This document shows positions 42,501-51,575 of a stretch of 64,000 nucleotides of DNA, piece by piece; the stretch's first letter is position 1; the number at the start of each line of letters is the position of its first letter. Position numbers and translations under genes: made by a program. The stretch comes from Paracoccaceae bacterium Fryx2 (lineage in GTDB: Bacteria > Pseudomonadota > Alphaproteobacteria > Rhodobacterales > Rhodobacteraceae), in the NCBI GenBank assembly GCA_032334235.1, contig JAVSGI010000005.1, positions 2,232,001-2,296,000 of the forward strand, in the 5' to 3' direction. The notes under the pieces are model-generated. The model was not told where the DNA came from, did no database searches, and worked only from the letters and a program-made list of their open reading frames with translations.

Positions 42501-45500
42501 GGCCGCGACGGCTATGACGCGCTGATCCGCGATCTGGTGGCGCTGGGGCACCTGCCGACCCGTGTGGCTCATTTCTGGCTGGTGACGGCCGGGGAAAGCC
42601 ACCGACCGGGATCAAGCTTCTTTCACCGCAATGTCGAGCAGGGGTTCTATGCGCTGCTGTTCCTCGCGCAGGCGATGGCGGGCGAGAACCTGCCCGTGCC
42701 GCTGCACATCACCGCCGTGACCACCGGGGCGCAGCAGGTGCGGGGCGAGCCGTTGCCCTGCCCGGAAAAGGCCACCCTGCACGGCCCGGCGCTGGTGGTT
42801 CCGCACGAATTGCCGGGGGTGACCTGTGCCACGCTGGACGTGGTGTTGCCCGAGGCTCGCAAGGGGCGCGCCGATCTGGCGGCACTGGCGCAGCAGGTTC
42901 TGGAAGATCTGACCGCCACCCCCGCCAACAGCGTGGCCGCCCTGCGCGGCGGCAAGCGGCTGGAACGCGGGCTGCGGCGCGTGGTGCTGCCGTTGGCCGG
43001 GGACGTGGTGCCGCAGGGTGCGGTGGTGATGATCACCGGCGGCTTTGGCGGCATCGGGCTGACGCTGGCCGAAGACCTGATCCGCCGCAATGGCGCGAAG
43101 ATCATCCTGATCACCCGCCGACCCTTGCCGGACCGCGCGGCATGGCCCGGCCATCTGGCGCGGCATGACCCGGTCTCGCGCCGCATCCTTGCGCTGCAAC
43201 GGCTGGAGGCGCTGGGCGAGGTTCTGGTGGCCACCGCCGACGTATGCAACCTTCAGGAGATGCGCGCGGCGGTCGATGCAGGCACGCGGGCCTTCGGGCC
43301 GGTTCGCGTGGTGATCCATGCGGCCGGCGTGGTGGATGACGGCCCTCTGATGACCAAGACCCCCGCCGCGGTGGAGGAGGTGTTTGCCCCCAAGCTGCAT
43401 GGCACGCAGGTGCTGGACCGGCTGTTCCCCGATGGCACGCTGGACCTTATGGTGCTGTTTTCCTCGACCTCGACCGTGACCGGGCCCGCGGGGCAGGTCG
43501 ACTATGTGGCGGCAAACGAGTTCCTGAACGCCTGTTCGCTTTCGCGCAGCGGCGGCCGAACGCGGGTTCTGGCGCTGAACTGGGGCATCTGGGCCGATGT
43601 CGGCATGGCCGCCGAGGCGCTGGCCGACCGCACCGGCACCCGGCCGCCAGCCCCCCGTCAGCCGGTCACGGCGGCGCTGCTGGACGAGGCGACATTCGAT
43701 CCGGTCGGCCACCGGCTCTACACCGCCCGGCTGGGGGTGGACCGCTGGATCCTCGGCGGGCACCGGCTGCGAGAGGGCGGGCAGGCGCTGCTGCCGGGCA
43801 CCGGGTATGTGGAACTCGCGGCCGAGGCGCTGGCCGCCGAGGGCATCCCGCGGTTCGAGATCCGAGACCTGACCTTCTTCCGCCCGCTGGCGGTGGAAGA
43901 TCCGCGCCCGTGCGACATCCGTGTGCGCCTGCGCCGCAGCGACGAAGGCTTCGGCTTCGAGGTGCAGAGTGCAACGCAGGCTGGTGGCCGCTCCGGGTGG
44001 CAGTTGCACGCGCAGGCAAGGCTGATGCCGCTGGCCGATGCCCCCGGCCGGATCGACGCAGGCGCGATTGCGGCGCGCTGCCCGCAGGGGACGGCAGACC
44101 CGCAGGGGCTGGTGTCGCCGCAAGAGGCGCATCTGGCCTTCGGGCCGCGCTGGCGGGTGCTGACCCGCGCGGCACTGGGTGTTGGCGAAGGCATTGCAGA
44201 CCTCGCCTTGCCGCAGGCGTTCCGGGGCGATGCGGGCGAGGGCTGGCTGCTGCACCCGGCGATGCTGGACATTGCGACCGGCTGGGCGATGGGGCTGATC
44301 GCGGGTTACCTTCCGACGCATCTGTGGGTGCCGGTGTCCTATGACCGCATCAGGGTGTTCGCGCCGCTGCCCGCGCAGATCATCAGCCATGTCCGCAACG
44401 CCGGGGCCAACCGTGCCGAAGGGCCGGTCGCCAGTTTCGACGTGACGCTGGCCGATGCCACGGGCGCTGTCTGCGTGGAAATAGAGGGCTTCACCATCCG
44501 CAGGCTGGAGGGCGCGCTGTCCCGCGCCGCCGCGCCCGAACTGGAGTTCGACGACGGCCCTGCCAGCCGCCTGTCCTCGCCCGCCGAAGATCGGTTGCTG
44601 CACAATCTGGGTCAGGGCATTCGGGCAGGCGAAGGGGCCGAGGCGTTTCGCCGGGCGCTGGCCTGCGGGGGCCCGCAGGTCATCGTCTCGTCGCTCGATC
44701 TGCCGACGCTGATCGCGCAAGCCGCTGCGGCGGATGCCATTCGCCCGGACGGGCAAGGCTTCGCCCGCCCCGATCTCGACACCGCCTATGTCGCGCCGCG
44801 CAATGATGTGGAACGCACGCTGACCGGGTTCTGGCAAGACCTGCTGGGGGTGGAACAGGTCGGGGTGGAGGATGACTTCTTCGCGCTGGGCGGCCACAGC
44901 CTGATCGCGGTGCGGCTGTTTGCCATGGTGAAGAAGGCCTACCGCGTAGATTTCCCGATCTCGGTGCTGTTCGAGGCGCCGACCATCGCCCGCTGTGCGG
45001 CGATGATCGGGCAACGCATCGGCCCGGCGGAGGGCGCCGCACTGGCCCCTGTGCGGCGCTTCACCCATCTGGTCGCGATGCACGAACGCGAGGGCGGGCC
45101 GAAGACGCCGTTCTTCCTGGTGGCGGGCATGTTCGGCAACGTGCTGAACCTGCGTCATCTGGCCCAACTGCTGGGCGGCGACCGGCCGTTCTATGGCTTG
45201 CAGGCGCGCGGGCTTTATGGCGACGCGGCCCCGCACACCACGCTGCCCGAGGCGGCGGCGGATTGCATCGCGGAACTGCGGCAGGTGCAGCCGCAGGGGC
45301 CCTACCTTCTGGGCGGCTTTTCCGGCGGCGGCCTGACGGCGTGGGAAATGGCGCGGCAACTGGAAGACTCGGGAGAACAGGTGGCGCAGCTGGTGCTGCT
45401 CGACACCCCGATCCCGGTGCGCCCCGCGCTGAGCCGCATCGACAAGGCGCTGATCCGGCTGGCGCAATTGCGCGCGCAGGGGCCGCGGTTCGTGCTGGAC

Positions 45501-45917
45501 TGGGCACGCGACAAGCGCGCGTGGCGCAGGCTTCAGGCGGCGGGCGCGCCGGAGCAGGCCGAAGGCGCCTTCCACAATGCGGCGATCGAGGCCGCGTTCC
45601 GCGCTGCGATGCCGGGCTACACCCTGCCGCAGCGCGCCGGGCCGACCACGCTGTTCCGCCCGCCGCTGGACCGGCGCTGGCAAGTCTCGGGCGGGCGCTG
45701 GGTCAGCCGGGCGCGGGAATATGTGTTCCCCGACAACGACCTGACCCGCTTCGCCCCCGCCCTTGAGGTGATCGAGGTGCCGGGCGACCATGACAGCATG
45801 GTGCTGGAGCCCAACGTCCGGGTGCTGGCCGCCCGCCTGCGCCCGGTGATCGCGGCGGCAGAGGCGGTGCCGGAAGCGTTGGCCCCGGCGTGGCATCCTG
45901 CAACGGCGGCGGAGTAG
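39546..45917 (+). CDS. Modular type I polyketide synthase, KS-AT-KR-DH-ACP-TE
   Basis: A 2123-aa single-module PKS. KS spans ~12-440 with Cys186 (TACSTSL), His322 (VECHGTGT) and His362 (NIGHLDAAAG). AT spans ~535-860 with GHSMGE (Ser633) and AAHS at 730-733, where malonyl and methylmalonyl enzymes usually have HAFH or YASH. A linker/structural KR is at ~900-1150, then KR with TGGFGGIG (1164-1171) and Tyr1320/Asn1324. DH at ~1390-1660 has His1406 (HRLREGGQALLPG) and Asp1575. ACP has GGHS (Ser1785). TE has GFSGG (Ser1926) and His2082. All catalytic residues are present and there is no ER. AAGG precedes the ATG at 39546. The KR-before-DH order is unusual. Confidence 0.92.
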   Translation: MSADPIPADTSETGIAIVGMAVHVPGAASVGEYWANLKAGVESIRHLTPDDLLAAGEAPARMRQPNYVPSAALLDGFADFDAEFFGFSPKDAAILDPQHRQFMEVAWEALENAGHPPEAFPGAIGVWAGCGMGSYFYFNLCSNPDLVENTGMFLLRHTGNDKDFLATRVSHIFDLRGPSINVQTACSTSLVAVHYAAQSLLSGECDMALAGGVTVELPQGRGYLFTEGEILSPDGHCHAFDHRAQGTVFGSGAGCVVLRRLSDALRDGDHIWAVIKGTAVNNDGAAKAGYLAPSVDGQARAIAEAQAVAGVTGETIGYVECHGTGTYLGDPIEVAALTAAFRETTDAVGFCKIGSVKTNIGHLDAAAGVASLVKASLALHHRQIPASLGYESPNPAIDFETSPFRVNDRLTEWAGTPRRAGVNSLGVGGTNAHAVLQEAPARAASGDSDWPFQMLVLSARSRAALDAGAQRLSAHLRAHPEQPLADVAWTLKHGRRAFEKRRVIVARSHTQAADLLEGQDPRQVFSHDHLGDDPEVVFMFPGGGAQFAGMARDLYDTEPEFRDWMDRGLAILQPKLDYDIRALWLAAPGEEAAANERLRQPSVQLPLIMIVEYALAKLYQSWGVVPAALVGHSMGENTAACLAGVLSFEDCIGLVHLRGQLFDSIAPGGMLAVPLTEGELRPLLTGDLDLASVNAPGLCVVSGPDAALAGLTEVLAAQGVDPQRVPIDIAAHSRMLEPILRQFGDYLRSIRLHAPTIPIISNRSGVALTAAEATDPGYWVAHLRNTVMFRSCMATLAATPGRVFLEVGPGRALSSLAQANGVPGGQVIAALRHPEQEMADDAWFIASIGRLWACGVAVDWAPIWGDAVRQRVPLPTYAFQRKTYFIAPGTALAPQVQAPPMRSDDMATWGWLPEWRPRAAPGALDVEAGLHDLPPQTWLMFMDEAWLAEACAAPLRAAGHRVITVRAGDAFARDGQGGYLLAPEQGRDGYDALIRDLVALGHLPTRVAHFWLVTAGESHRPGSSFFHRNVEQGFYALLFLAQAMAGENLPVPLHITAVTTGAQQVRGEPLPCPEKATLHGPALVVPHELPGVTCATLDVVLPEARKGRADLAALAQQVLEDLTATPANSVAALRGGKRLERGLRRVVLPLAGDVVPQGAVVMITGGFGGIGLTLAEDLIRRNGAKIILITRRPLPDRAAWPGHLARHDPVSRRILALQRLEALGEVLVATADVCNLQEMRAAVDAGTRAFGPVRVVIHAAGVVDDGPLMTKTPAAVEEVFAPKLHGTQVLDRLFPDGTLDLMVLFSSTSTVTGPAGQVDYVAANEFLNACSLSRSGGRTRVLALNWGIWADVGMAAEALADRTGTRPPAPRQPVTAALLDEATFDPVGHRLYTARLGVDRWILGGHRLREGGQALLPGTGYVELAAEALAAEGIPRFEIRDLTFFRPLAVEDPRPCDIRVRLRRSDEGFGFEVQSATQAGGRSGWQLHAQARLMPLADAPGRIDAGAIAARCPQGTADPQGLVSPQEAHLAFGPRWRVLTRAALGVGEGIADLALPQAFRGDAGEGWLLHPAMLDIATGWAMGLIAGYLPTHLWVPVSYDRIRVFAPLPAQIISHVRNAGANRAEGPVASFDVTLADATGAVCVEIEGFTIRRLEGALSRAAAPELEFDDGPASRLSSPAEDRLLHNLGQGIRAGEGAEAFRRALACGGPQVIVSSLDLPTLIAQAAAADAIRPDGQGFARPDLDTAYVAPRNDVERTLTGFWQDLLGVEQVGVEDDFFALGGHSLIAVRLFAMVKKAYRVDFPISVLFEAPTIARCAAMIGQRIGPAEGAALAPVRRFTHLVAMHEREGGPKTPFFLVAGMFGNVLNLRHLAQLLGGDRPFYGLQARGLYGDAAPHTTLPEAAADCIAELRQVQPQGPYLLGGFSGGGLTAWEMARQLEDSGEQVAQLVLLDTPIPVRPALSRIDKALIRLAQLRAQGPRFVLDWARDKRAWRRLQAAGAPEQAEGAFHNAAIEAAFRAAMPGYTLPQRAGPTTLFRPPLDRRWQVSGGRWVSRAREYVFPDNDLTRFAPALEVIEVPGDHDSMVLEPNVRVLAARLRPVIAAAEAVPEALAPAWHPATAAE

Positions 45918-45921
45918 CGCG

Positions 45922-46923
45922 ATGGGCCCGACCCTGCTGACCGTCATCCTGAACTGGCGCACGCCTGACATGACGCTGCAGGCCGCCGAGGCGGCGCTGC
46001 GCGAGATGGCGGGCATCCCCGGCGCGCTGACCATCGTCGACAACGACTCGGGTGACGGGTCGTTCGAGAGAATGGCGGCCGAGGTTGCCCGGCGCGGCTG
46101 GAAGGGCGGGCCGCACCGGGTGCGGGTGCTGCAATCGGGGCGCAACGGCGGCTTTGGCGCGGGCAACAACGTGGGTATTCTGGCGGGCCTGCCCGGGGGC
46201 GCGCGGCCCGATCTGGTGTATATCCTGAACTCCGATGCCTTCCCGGATGCGGGTGCGATACGGGCGCTGCGCGACCATCTGATGGCCCATCCCGGCACCG
46301 GCTTTGCGGGCAGCTACCTGCACGGCCCGGATGGCGAGCCGCACCGCACCGCGTTCCGCTTTCCGTCGATCGCGTCGGAACTGGAAGGGGCGGCGCGCTT
46401 TGGCCTGATCAGCCGGCTGCTGCACCGCCATGTCGTGGCGCAGCCGATTCCGCAGGCGACGACCCGGGTCGACTGGCTGGCGGGGGCCAGCCTGATGATG
46501 CGTCAGGACGTGCTGGACCGGATCGGGCTGTTCGATGAAACCTTTTTTCTTTATTTCGAGGAAACCGATCTTTGCCGCCGCGCCGCCAAGGCGGGCTGGC
46601 CGACCGACTATGTGCGCAACAGCATCGTGACCCATATCGGCTCGGTGTCCACCGGGATGAAGACATGGGGCCGCACGCCGGCATTCTGGTTCGACAGCCG
46701 ACTGCACTATTTCACCAAGACCCATGGCAAAGCCTATGCCGCCGCCGCCACCGCCGCGCATCTGCTGGGCGGCGCTGTGTGGCAGGCCAAACGGCTGGTG
46801 CAGCGCCATCGCCGGATCGATCCGCCGCACTTTCTTTCAGACCTGATCCTGCACTACCTTGATGCGGCGCGTCAGGGTTTGACCGGGGGCCCTGCCCCCC
46901 GGGCCGGAACAAACCGCCCATAG
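45922..46923 (+). CDS. Glycosyltransferase family 2 (rhamnosyltransferase-like)
   Basis: A 333-aa GT2 with the wbbL-like layout: LLTVILNWRTPDMTLQA, IVDNDSGDGS, NGGFGAGNNVG, LNSDAFPD (DxD equivalent), DWLAGASLMMRQ and FFLYFEETDLCRRAAKAGW. It lies 4 nt after the PKS stop and directly before the NRPS. It is therefore embedded between the two assembly-line genes, suggesting the polyketide-peptide product or its carrier is glycosylated. Confidence 0.9.
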   Translation: MGPTLLTVILNWRTPDMTLQAAEAALREMAGIPGALTIVDNDSGDGSFERMAAEVARRGWKGGPHRVRVLQSGRNGGFGAGNNVGILAGLPGGARPDLVYILNSDAFPDAGAIRALRDHLMAHPGTGFAGSYLHGPDGEPHRTAFRFPSIASELEGAARFGLISRLLHRHVVAQPIPQATTRVDWLAGASLMMRQDVLDRIGLFDETFFLYFEETDLCRRAAKAGWPTDYVRNSIVTHIGSVSTGMKTWGRTPAFWFDSRLHYFTKTHGKAYAAAATAAHLLGGAVWQAKRLVQRHRRIDPPHFLSDLILHYLDAARQGLTGGPAPRAGTNRP

Positions 46924-46933
46924 GGGCCCCGTG

Positions 46934-46951
46934 CCGTCAGCCCCCTGACGG
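46934..46951 (+). promoter_or_regulatory. Hairpin immediately upstream of the NRPS ribosome site
   Basis: CCGTCAG-CCCC-CTGACGG, a 7-bp stem whose 3' arm abuts ATAGGAG, the NRPS Shine-Dalgarno. It could attenuate transcription or occlude translation of the NRPS relative to the genes before it. Confidence 0.5.
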
Positions 46952-46963
46952 ATAGGAGCGTAG

Positions 46964-49900
46964 ATGAAACCGTTTTCCAGTATCGTCATCGGCAATGAAT
47001 CGCTGCTGATCCAGTGCAGCGAGATCCTGCTGTCACGCGGCCATGCCATCGCCGCCGTGATCACCCGCAACCCCGACGTTGCCGTCTGGGCGCGGGGGCG
47101 CGGGCTGCGGGTCGCGCCGGTGGGGGCGACGCTGGAGGATGTGACGGTGGACTGGTTGCTTTCCATCGCCAACCTGTCGCTGATCCCCGAGGCGCTGCTG
47201 GCGCGGGCCACGCAAGGCGCGGTGAACTTCCACGACGGCCCGTTGCCGCGACATGCCGGGTTGAACGCGCCGGTCTGGGCTATTCTGAACGGCGAGGCGC
47301 AGCACGGCATCACCTGGCACATGATTGAGGGCGGCATCGACGAGGGCGACATTCTGGAGCAGCGCCTGTTCGACATCGCGCCAACCGACACCGCGCTGAC
47401 CCTCAACACCCGCTGTTTCGAGGCGGCAATCGACAGTTTCCCCGCCCTGCTGGCCGCGCTGGAAACCGGGGCGCCGCACCGCCGCAAACAGGACCTGACG
47501 CAGCGCAGCCTGCACAGCCGCGCCAACCGCCCGGCTGCCGCAGGGCGGATAGACTTTGCCCAGCCGGTGGCGCGCGTGCTGGCGCTGGTGCGGGCGCTGG
47601 ACCATGGCGGCTATTTCAACCCCCTGACCTGCCCCAAGATCGCCGCGGGCGACCGCGTGCTGCTGGTCGGCGCGGCCGAGGCTGCGGCGGGCTCCGCCGC
47701 CCCCGGCACGGTGCTGGAGGCGACCGAGGCGGGGCTGGTGGTGGCCTGCGCCGATGGCGCCGTTCGGCTGGCGCGGATCACCGATCAGGCGGGGGCGGCG
47801 GTCTGCCCGAAGTCGCTGGGCGTGGCGTCGCTGCCCCTGCTGACCGCCGACGAAGCGCAGGCGCTGACCGCCGCGCTTGCCGCCGTGGCCCCCGGCGAGG
47901 GCGCGCTGCGCCGGGCGCTGGCCGCGCTGGAGCCCTGCGAAGTGCCCGAGGCCACCGCCGCTGCCGTGCCGCTCTGGGCGCAGGTGCCGCTGGCGTTGCC
48001 GCCCGGCCTTGCGGGCGACCGCACGCTGGCGCTGCTGGCGCTGGGGGCGGTGCGGCTGTCGGGCAAGCCGCTCGGCGATCTGGCCTATGCCGATGCCGCC
48101 GTCCCCGCCCCGCTGGGCATCCTCAGCGGCTGGGTGCCGCTGCGGGCGGGCACCGATGGCACGCTGGCCGGGGCGGAAGCCGCCGTGACCGCAGCCCTTG
48201 CGAAAGCCCGGAAGACCCCCGCCTTCCCGCTCGACCTCGTCGCCCGCGACCGTGCGCTGACCGGGCTGGCAACGCCGCAGGTCGGCCTGTCGGAGAACGC
48301 CCCCCTGCCCGGCACCGTGCTGACCCTGACCCCCGGCGTGCTGCACTACGACAGCGCACGCCTGTCCGCTGCCGCCGCCGCCGCCCATGCCGCCCGGCTG
48401 TCGGTTTTCCTGCACGCCGCAATCGCCGCCCCGGAAACCCCGGCAACCACGCTGCCGATCCTGCCCAACGCCGAGCGCGACCAGGTGTTGCACCAGTGGA
48501 ACGCCACGGCGCAGGCTCATGACCGCAGCCTCTGCGTGCATCAGGCGTTCGAGCAGCAGGCCGCCCGCACCCCCCACGCCACCGCGCTGGTGTTCGAGGG
48601 CGAAAGCCTGACCTATGCCCAGTTGAACACCCGCGCCAACCGGGCGGCGCATGTGCTGATGGGCATGGGGGTCGGCCCCGGCGTGCTGGTCGGCCTGTGC
48701 ACCCGGCGCGGCCTTGATCTGCTGGTCGGCGCGCTGGCGATCCAGAAAGCCGGGGGCGCCTATGTCCCGATGGACCCGACCTACCCCGCCGAGCGCATCG
48801 CGCTGTTCCTGGAAGATTCCGCCTGCCCGGTGCTGGTGACCCAGACCGCGCTGGAAGACATCCTGCCCGAGCATGGCGCAGATGTGCTGCTGATCGACAG
48901 CGTCCCCCGGCTGGCCACGGCGCCCGAAACCAACCCCGAGTCCGGCGTCACCCCCGAAGACCTCGCCTACATGATCTATACTTCCGGCTCGACCGGGCGG
49001 CCCAAGGGAGTGATGGTCGAACATCGAAACGTGATGAGCTTCTTCGCAGGGATGGACCAGCGCATCGGCCCAGCGCCCGGCGTCTGGCTGGCCGTCACCA
49101 GCCTGTCGTTCGACATTTCGGTGCTGGAGCTGTTCTGGACACTGGCGCGCGGCTTCAAGGTGGTGCTGACCAGCGACGAGGATCGCGCGCTGGTCTCGGG
49201 CGGGCGGATCGACACGGCGCAGAAGATGGATTTCTCGCTGTATTACTGGGGCAACGACGACGGCGCCGGTCCGAAGAAATACGAGCTGCTGCTGGAAGGC
49301 GCGCGCTTTGCCGATACCCACGGCTTCTGCGCGGTCTGGACGCCGGAACGCCATTTCCACGCCTTCGGCGGCCCCTACCCGAACCCCTCGGTCACCGGGG
49401 CGGCGGTGGCGGCGGTGACGAAGAACATCGGCGTGCGTGCGGGCTCCTGCGTGCTGCCGCTGCACCATCCGGCGCGTGTGGCCGAGGAATGGGCGGTGAT
49501 CGACAACCTGACCAACGGCCGCGCCGGTCTTGGCATCGCCTCGGGCTGGCACCCCGACGACTTCGTGCTGCGCCCGGAAAACGCGCCGCCGAACAACCGC
49601 GCCGCGATGTTCGCGGCCATCGAACAGCTGCGCCGACTGTGGCGCGGCGAGACGGTCGAGTTTCCCACCGACGGCGGCAAGACCTTCGGCGTGCTGACCC
49701 AGCCGCGCCCGGTTTCGCGCGACCTGCCGATCTGGGTGACCACCGCAGGCAACCCCGACACCTGGCGCGAGGCGGGCGAGATCGGGGCGCATGTGCTGAC
49801 CCACCTCCTGGGCCAGTCGATCGACGAGGTCGGCGACAAGATCAGGCTCTACCACGCCGCCCTGCGCAAGGCCGGGCATGACCCGGCAGACTTCACCGTG

Positions 49901-51478
49901 TCGCTGATGCTGCACACCTATGTGGCGCGCGACCGCGAACAGGCCCGCGCCACCGCCATCGGCCCGATGAAGGCCTATCTTGGTGCTGCGGCGGGTCTTG
50001 TGAAGCAATACGCCTGGGCCTTCCCCGCCTTCAAGAAACCGCAGGGCGTCGCCAACCCGATGGATATCGACCTGCGCACCCTGACGGGCGACGAGGTCGC
50101 GGGCATCCTCGATTTCGCCTTCCACCGCTATTTCGAGGATTCCGGCCTGTTCGGCACTGTCAAGGACGCGCTGGCCCGGGTGGAGCAACTGAAGCGCATC
50201 GGCGTCACCGAGATCGCCTGCCTGATCGACTATGGCATCGCCCCCGAACAGGTGATGGAGGCGCTCTACCCGCTGGCCGAGGTGCTGCGCCAGTCCAACG
50301 CCGCGGCGGGGCCCGCCGCCGACGATCATTCCATCGCGGCGCAGATCATCCGCCATGGCGTGACGCATCTGCAATGCACCCCGTCGATGGCGCGGATGAT
50401 CGCGATGAACGACGAATCCCGCCGGGCGCTGGCGGGGGTGCAGACCCTGCTGATCGGCGGCGAGGCGCTGCCGGGCGCGCTGGTGGCCGATCTGGCGCGG
50501 GCAACCAGGGCCCGCATCCTGAACATGTATGGTCCGACCGAAACCACCATCTGGTCCGCCACCGAACCCGCCGTGCCGGGCGACGGCGTGGTGCCGATCG
50601 GCCGCCCGGTCGCCAACACCCAGGCCTATGTGCTCGACGCCGCGCTGCAACCCCTGCCCGTCGGCACGCCGGGCGAGTTGTGGATCGGCGGCGAGGGCGT
50701 GACGCGCGGCTACTGGCGGCGCCCGGATCTTACGGCCGAACGCTTCCGGCCCAATCCCTTCGCCCCCGGCCGGATCTACCGCACGGGCGACCTCGTGCGC
50801 TGGCAAGCGGATGGGCGGCTCGACTTCCTTGGCCGCACCGACCATCAGGTCAAGCTGCGCGGCTACCGGATCGAACTGGGCGAGATCGAGGCGGCGCTGG
50901 ATGCCCAGCCCGGCGTCACCGCCTCGGTGGTGCTGGCGCGCGAGGACAGCCCCGGCGACCTGCGGCTTGTGGCCTACCTGACCGGCACCGCCATCGAGAC
51001 GGCGCTGCGCGGGGCGCTGGCGGCGCAGTTGCCCGACCACCTGATCCCGGCGCATTTCGTCACGCTCGACGCCTTCCCGCTGACGCCGAACCGCAAGATC
51101 GACCGCAAGGCGCTGCCCCCGCCGGGAATCAAGGCCGCGCCGGAGGCGTTCGTCACGCCCGACTCCGGCCTGCAGGCGCAGATTGCCGCGATCTGGAGCC
51201 ATGTGCTGGGCGTGCCGAAGATCGGCGCGAAGGACAATTTCTTTGCGCTGGGCGGCCATTCGCTGCTGGCGGTGCAGGCGCACCGCGAGATGCGCGAGAA
51301 GCTGGGCCTGCCGAAGCTGTCGATCACCGACATCTTCCGGTTCCCGACGCTGGCGGCGCTTGCCGCGCATCTGGACGTGGCCCCCAAAGCCGATCCCGAT
51401 GGCAACGCCCGCGCCGATGCCCGCACCGACGCCATGGCTCGCCGCCGCGCCCTGCGCAGCGGCAGGATCGGCGCCTGA
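46964..51478 (+). CDS. NRPS: formyltransferase - C remnant - A(with LLM monooxygenase insert) - PCP
   Basis: A 1504-aa protein. Residues 1-~300 are a methionyl-tRNA-formyltransferase-like domain with the triad Asn88/His90 (VNFHDG) and Asp126 (GGIDEGD). Residues ~330-500 resemble the C-terminal part of a condensation domain without HHxxxDG. The A domain starts at ~525; A3 is [11 protein letters not shown] (672-682) and A4 is [11 protein letters not shown] luciferase-like FMN monooxygenase (~752-1108: [19 protein letters not shown]-type block [13 protein letters not shown]) is inserted there. The A domain resumes with [20 protein letters not shown] and [11 protein letters not shown], and the PCP carries GGHSLL (Ser1433). 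TAGGAG precedes the start. There is no TE; release is probably by the PKS TE. Confidence 0.92.
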   Translation: MKPFSSIVIGNESLLIQCSEILLSRGHAIAAVITRNPDVAVWARGRGLRVAPVGATLEDVTVDWLLSIANLSLIPEALLARATQGAVNFHDGPLPRHAGLNAPVWAILNGEAQHGITWHMIEGGIDEGDILEQRLFDIAPTDTALTLNTRCFEAAIDSFPALLAALETGAPHRRKQDLTQRSLHSRANRPAAAGRIDFAQPVARVLALVRALDHGGYFNPLTCPKIAAGDRVLLVGAAEAAAGSAAPGTVLEATEAGLVVACADGAVRLARITDQAGAAVCPKSLGVASLPLLTADEAQALTAALAAVAPGEGALRRALAALEPCEVPEATAAAVPLWAQVPLALPPGLAGDRTLALLALGAVRLSGKPLGDLAYADAAVPAPLGILSGWVPLRAGTDGTLAGAEAAVTAALAKARKTPAFPLDLVARDRALTGLATPQVGLSENAPLPGTVLTLTPGVLHYDSARLSAAAAAAHAARLSVFLHAAIAAPETPATTLPILPNAERDQVLHQWNATAQAHDRSLCVHQAFEQQAARTPHATALVFEGESLTYAQLNTRANRAAHVLMGMGVGPGVLVGLCTRRGLDLLVGALAIQKAGGAYVPMDPTYPAERIALFLEDSACPVLVTQTALEDILPEHGADVLLIDSVPRLATAPETNPESGVTPEDLAYMIYTSGSTGRPKGVMVEHRNVMSFFAGMDQRIGPAPGVWLAVTSLSFDISVLELFWTLARGFKVVLTSDEDRALVSGGRIDTAQKMDFSLYYWGNDDGAGPKKYELLLEGARFADTHGFCAVWTPERHFHAFGGPYPNPSVTGAAVAAVTKNIGVRAGSCVLPLHHPARVAEEWAVIDNLTNGRAGLGIASGWHPDDFVLRPENAPPNNRAAMFAAIEQLRRLWRGETVEFPTDGGKTFGVLTQPRPVSRDLPIWVTTAGNPDTWREAGEIGAHVLTHLLGQSIDEVGDKIRLYHAALRKAGHDPADFTVSLMLHTYVARDREQARATAIGPMKAYLGAAAGLVKQYAWAFPAFKKPQGVANPMDIDLRTLTGDEVAGILDFAFHRYFEDSGLFGTVKDALARVEQLKRIGVTEIACLIDYGIAPEQVMEALYPLAEVLRQSNAAAGPAADDHSIAAQIIRHGVTHLQCTPSMARMIAMNDESRRALAGVQTLLIGGEALPGALVADLARATRARILNMYGPTETTIWSATEPAVPGDGVVPIGRPVANTQAYVLDAALQPLPVGTPGELWIGGEGVTRGYWRRPDLTAERFRPNPFAPGRIYRTGDLVRWQADGRLDFLGRTDHQVKLRGYRIELGEIEAALDAQPGVTASVVLAREDSPGDLRLVAYLTGTAIETALRGALAAQLPDHLIPAHFVTLDAFPLTPNRKIDRKALPPPGIKAAPEAFVTPDSGLQAQIAAIWSHVLGVPKIGAKDNFFALGGHSLLAVQAHREMREKLGLPKLSITDIFRFPTLAALAAHLDVAPKADPDGNARADARTDAMARRRALRSGRIGA

Positions 51479-51483
51479 CCCCC

Positions 51484-51512
51484 ACCGGCGGTGCCCGCAA
51501 AGCACCGCCGGT
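51484..51512 (+). terminator. Terminator hairpin after the NRPS
   Basis: Perfect 10-bp stem ACCGGCGGTG / CACCGCCGGT with a 9-nt loop, starting 5 nt after the stop. There is no T-tract, but a repeat copy follows at once. Confidence 0.65.
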
Positions 51513-51517
51513 CCCCA

Positions 51518-51550
51518 TTCATCTTGGCAAAAATATCCCCGCCGGAGGCT
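51518..51550 (+). repeat. Intergenic repeat, copy 5 (full length)
   Basis: TTCATCTTGG-CAAAAATATC-CCCGCCGGAGGC, the most complete copy. It lies in the 97-bp gap between the NRPS stop and the convergent response regulator gene, just after a hairpin. Confidence 0.8.
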
Positions 51551-51575
51551 CCGCCCGCGACGCCGCCCCGCCCTG

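Noticed and set aside
39516-46298. Very long open frames (over 1000 codons) on the minus strand opposite the PKS
   Set aside because: They are antisense shadows of GC-rich codons, rich in His/Arg/Pro/Gln with no domain resemblance; the plus-strand PKS accounts for the region fully.
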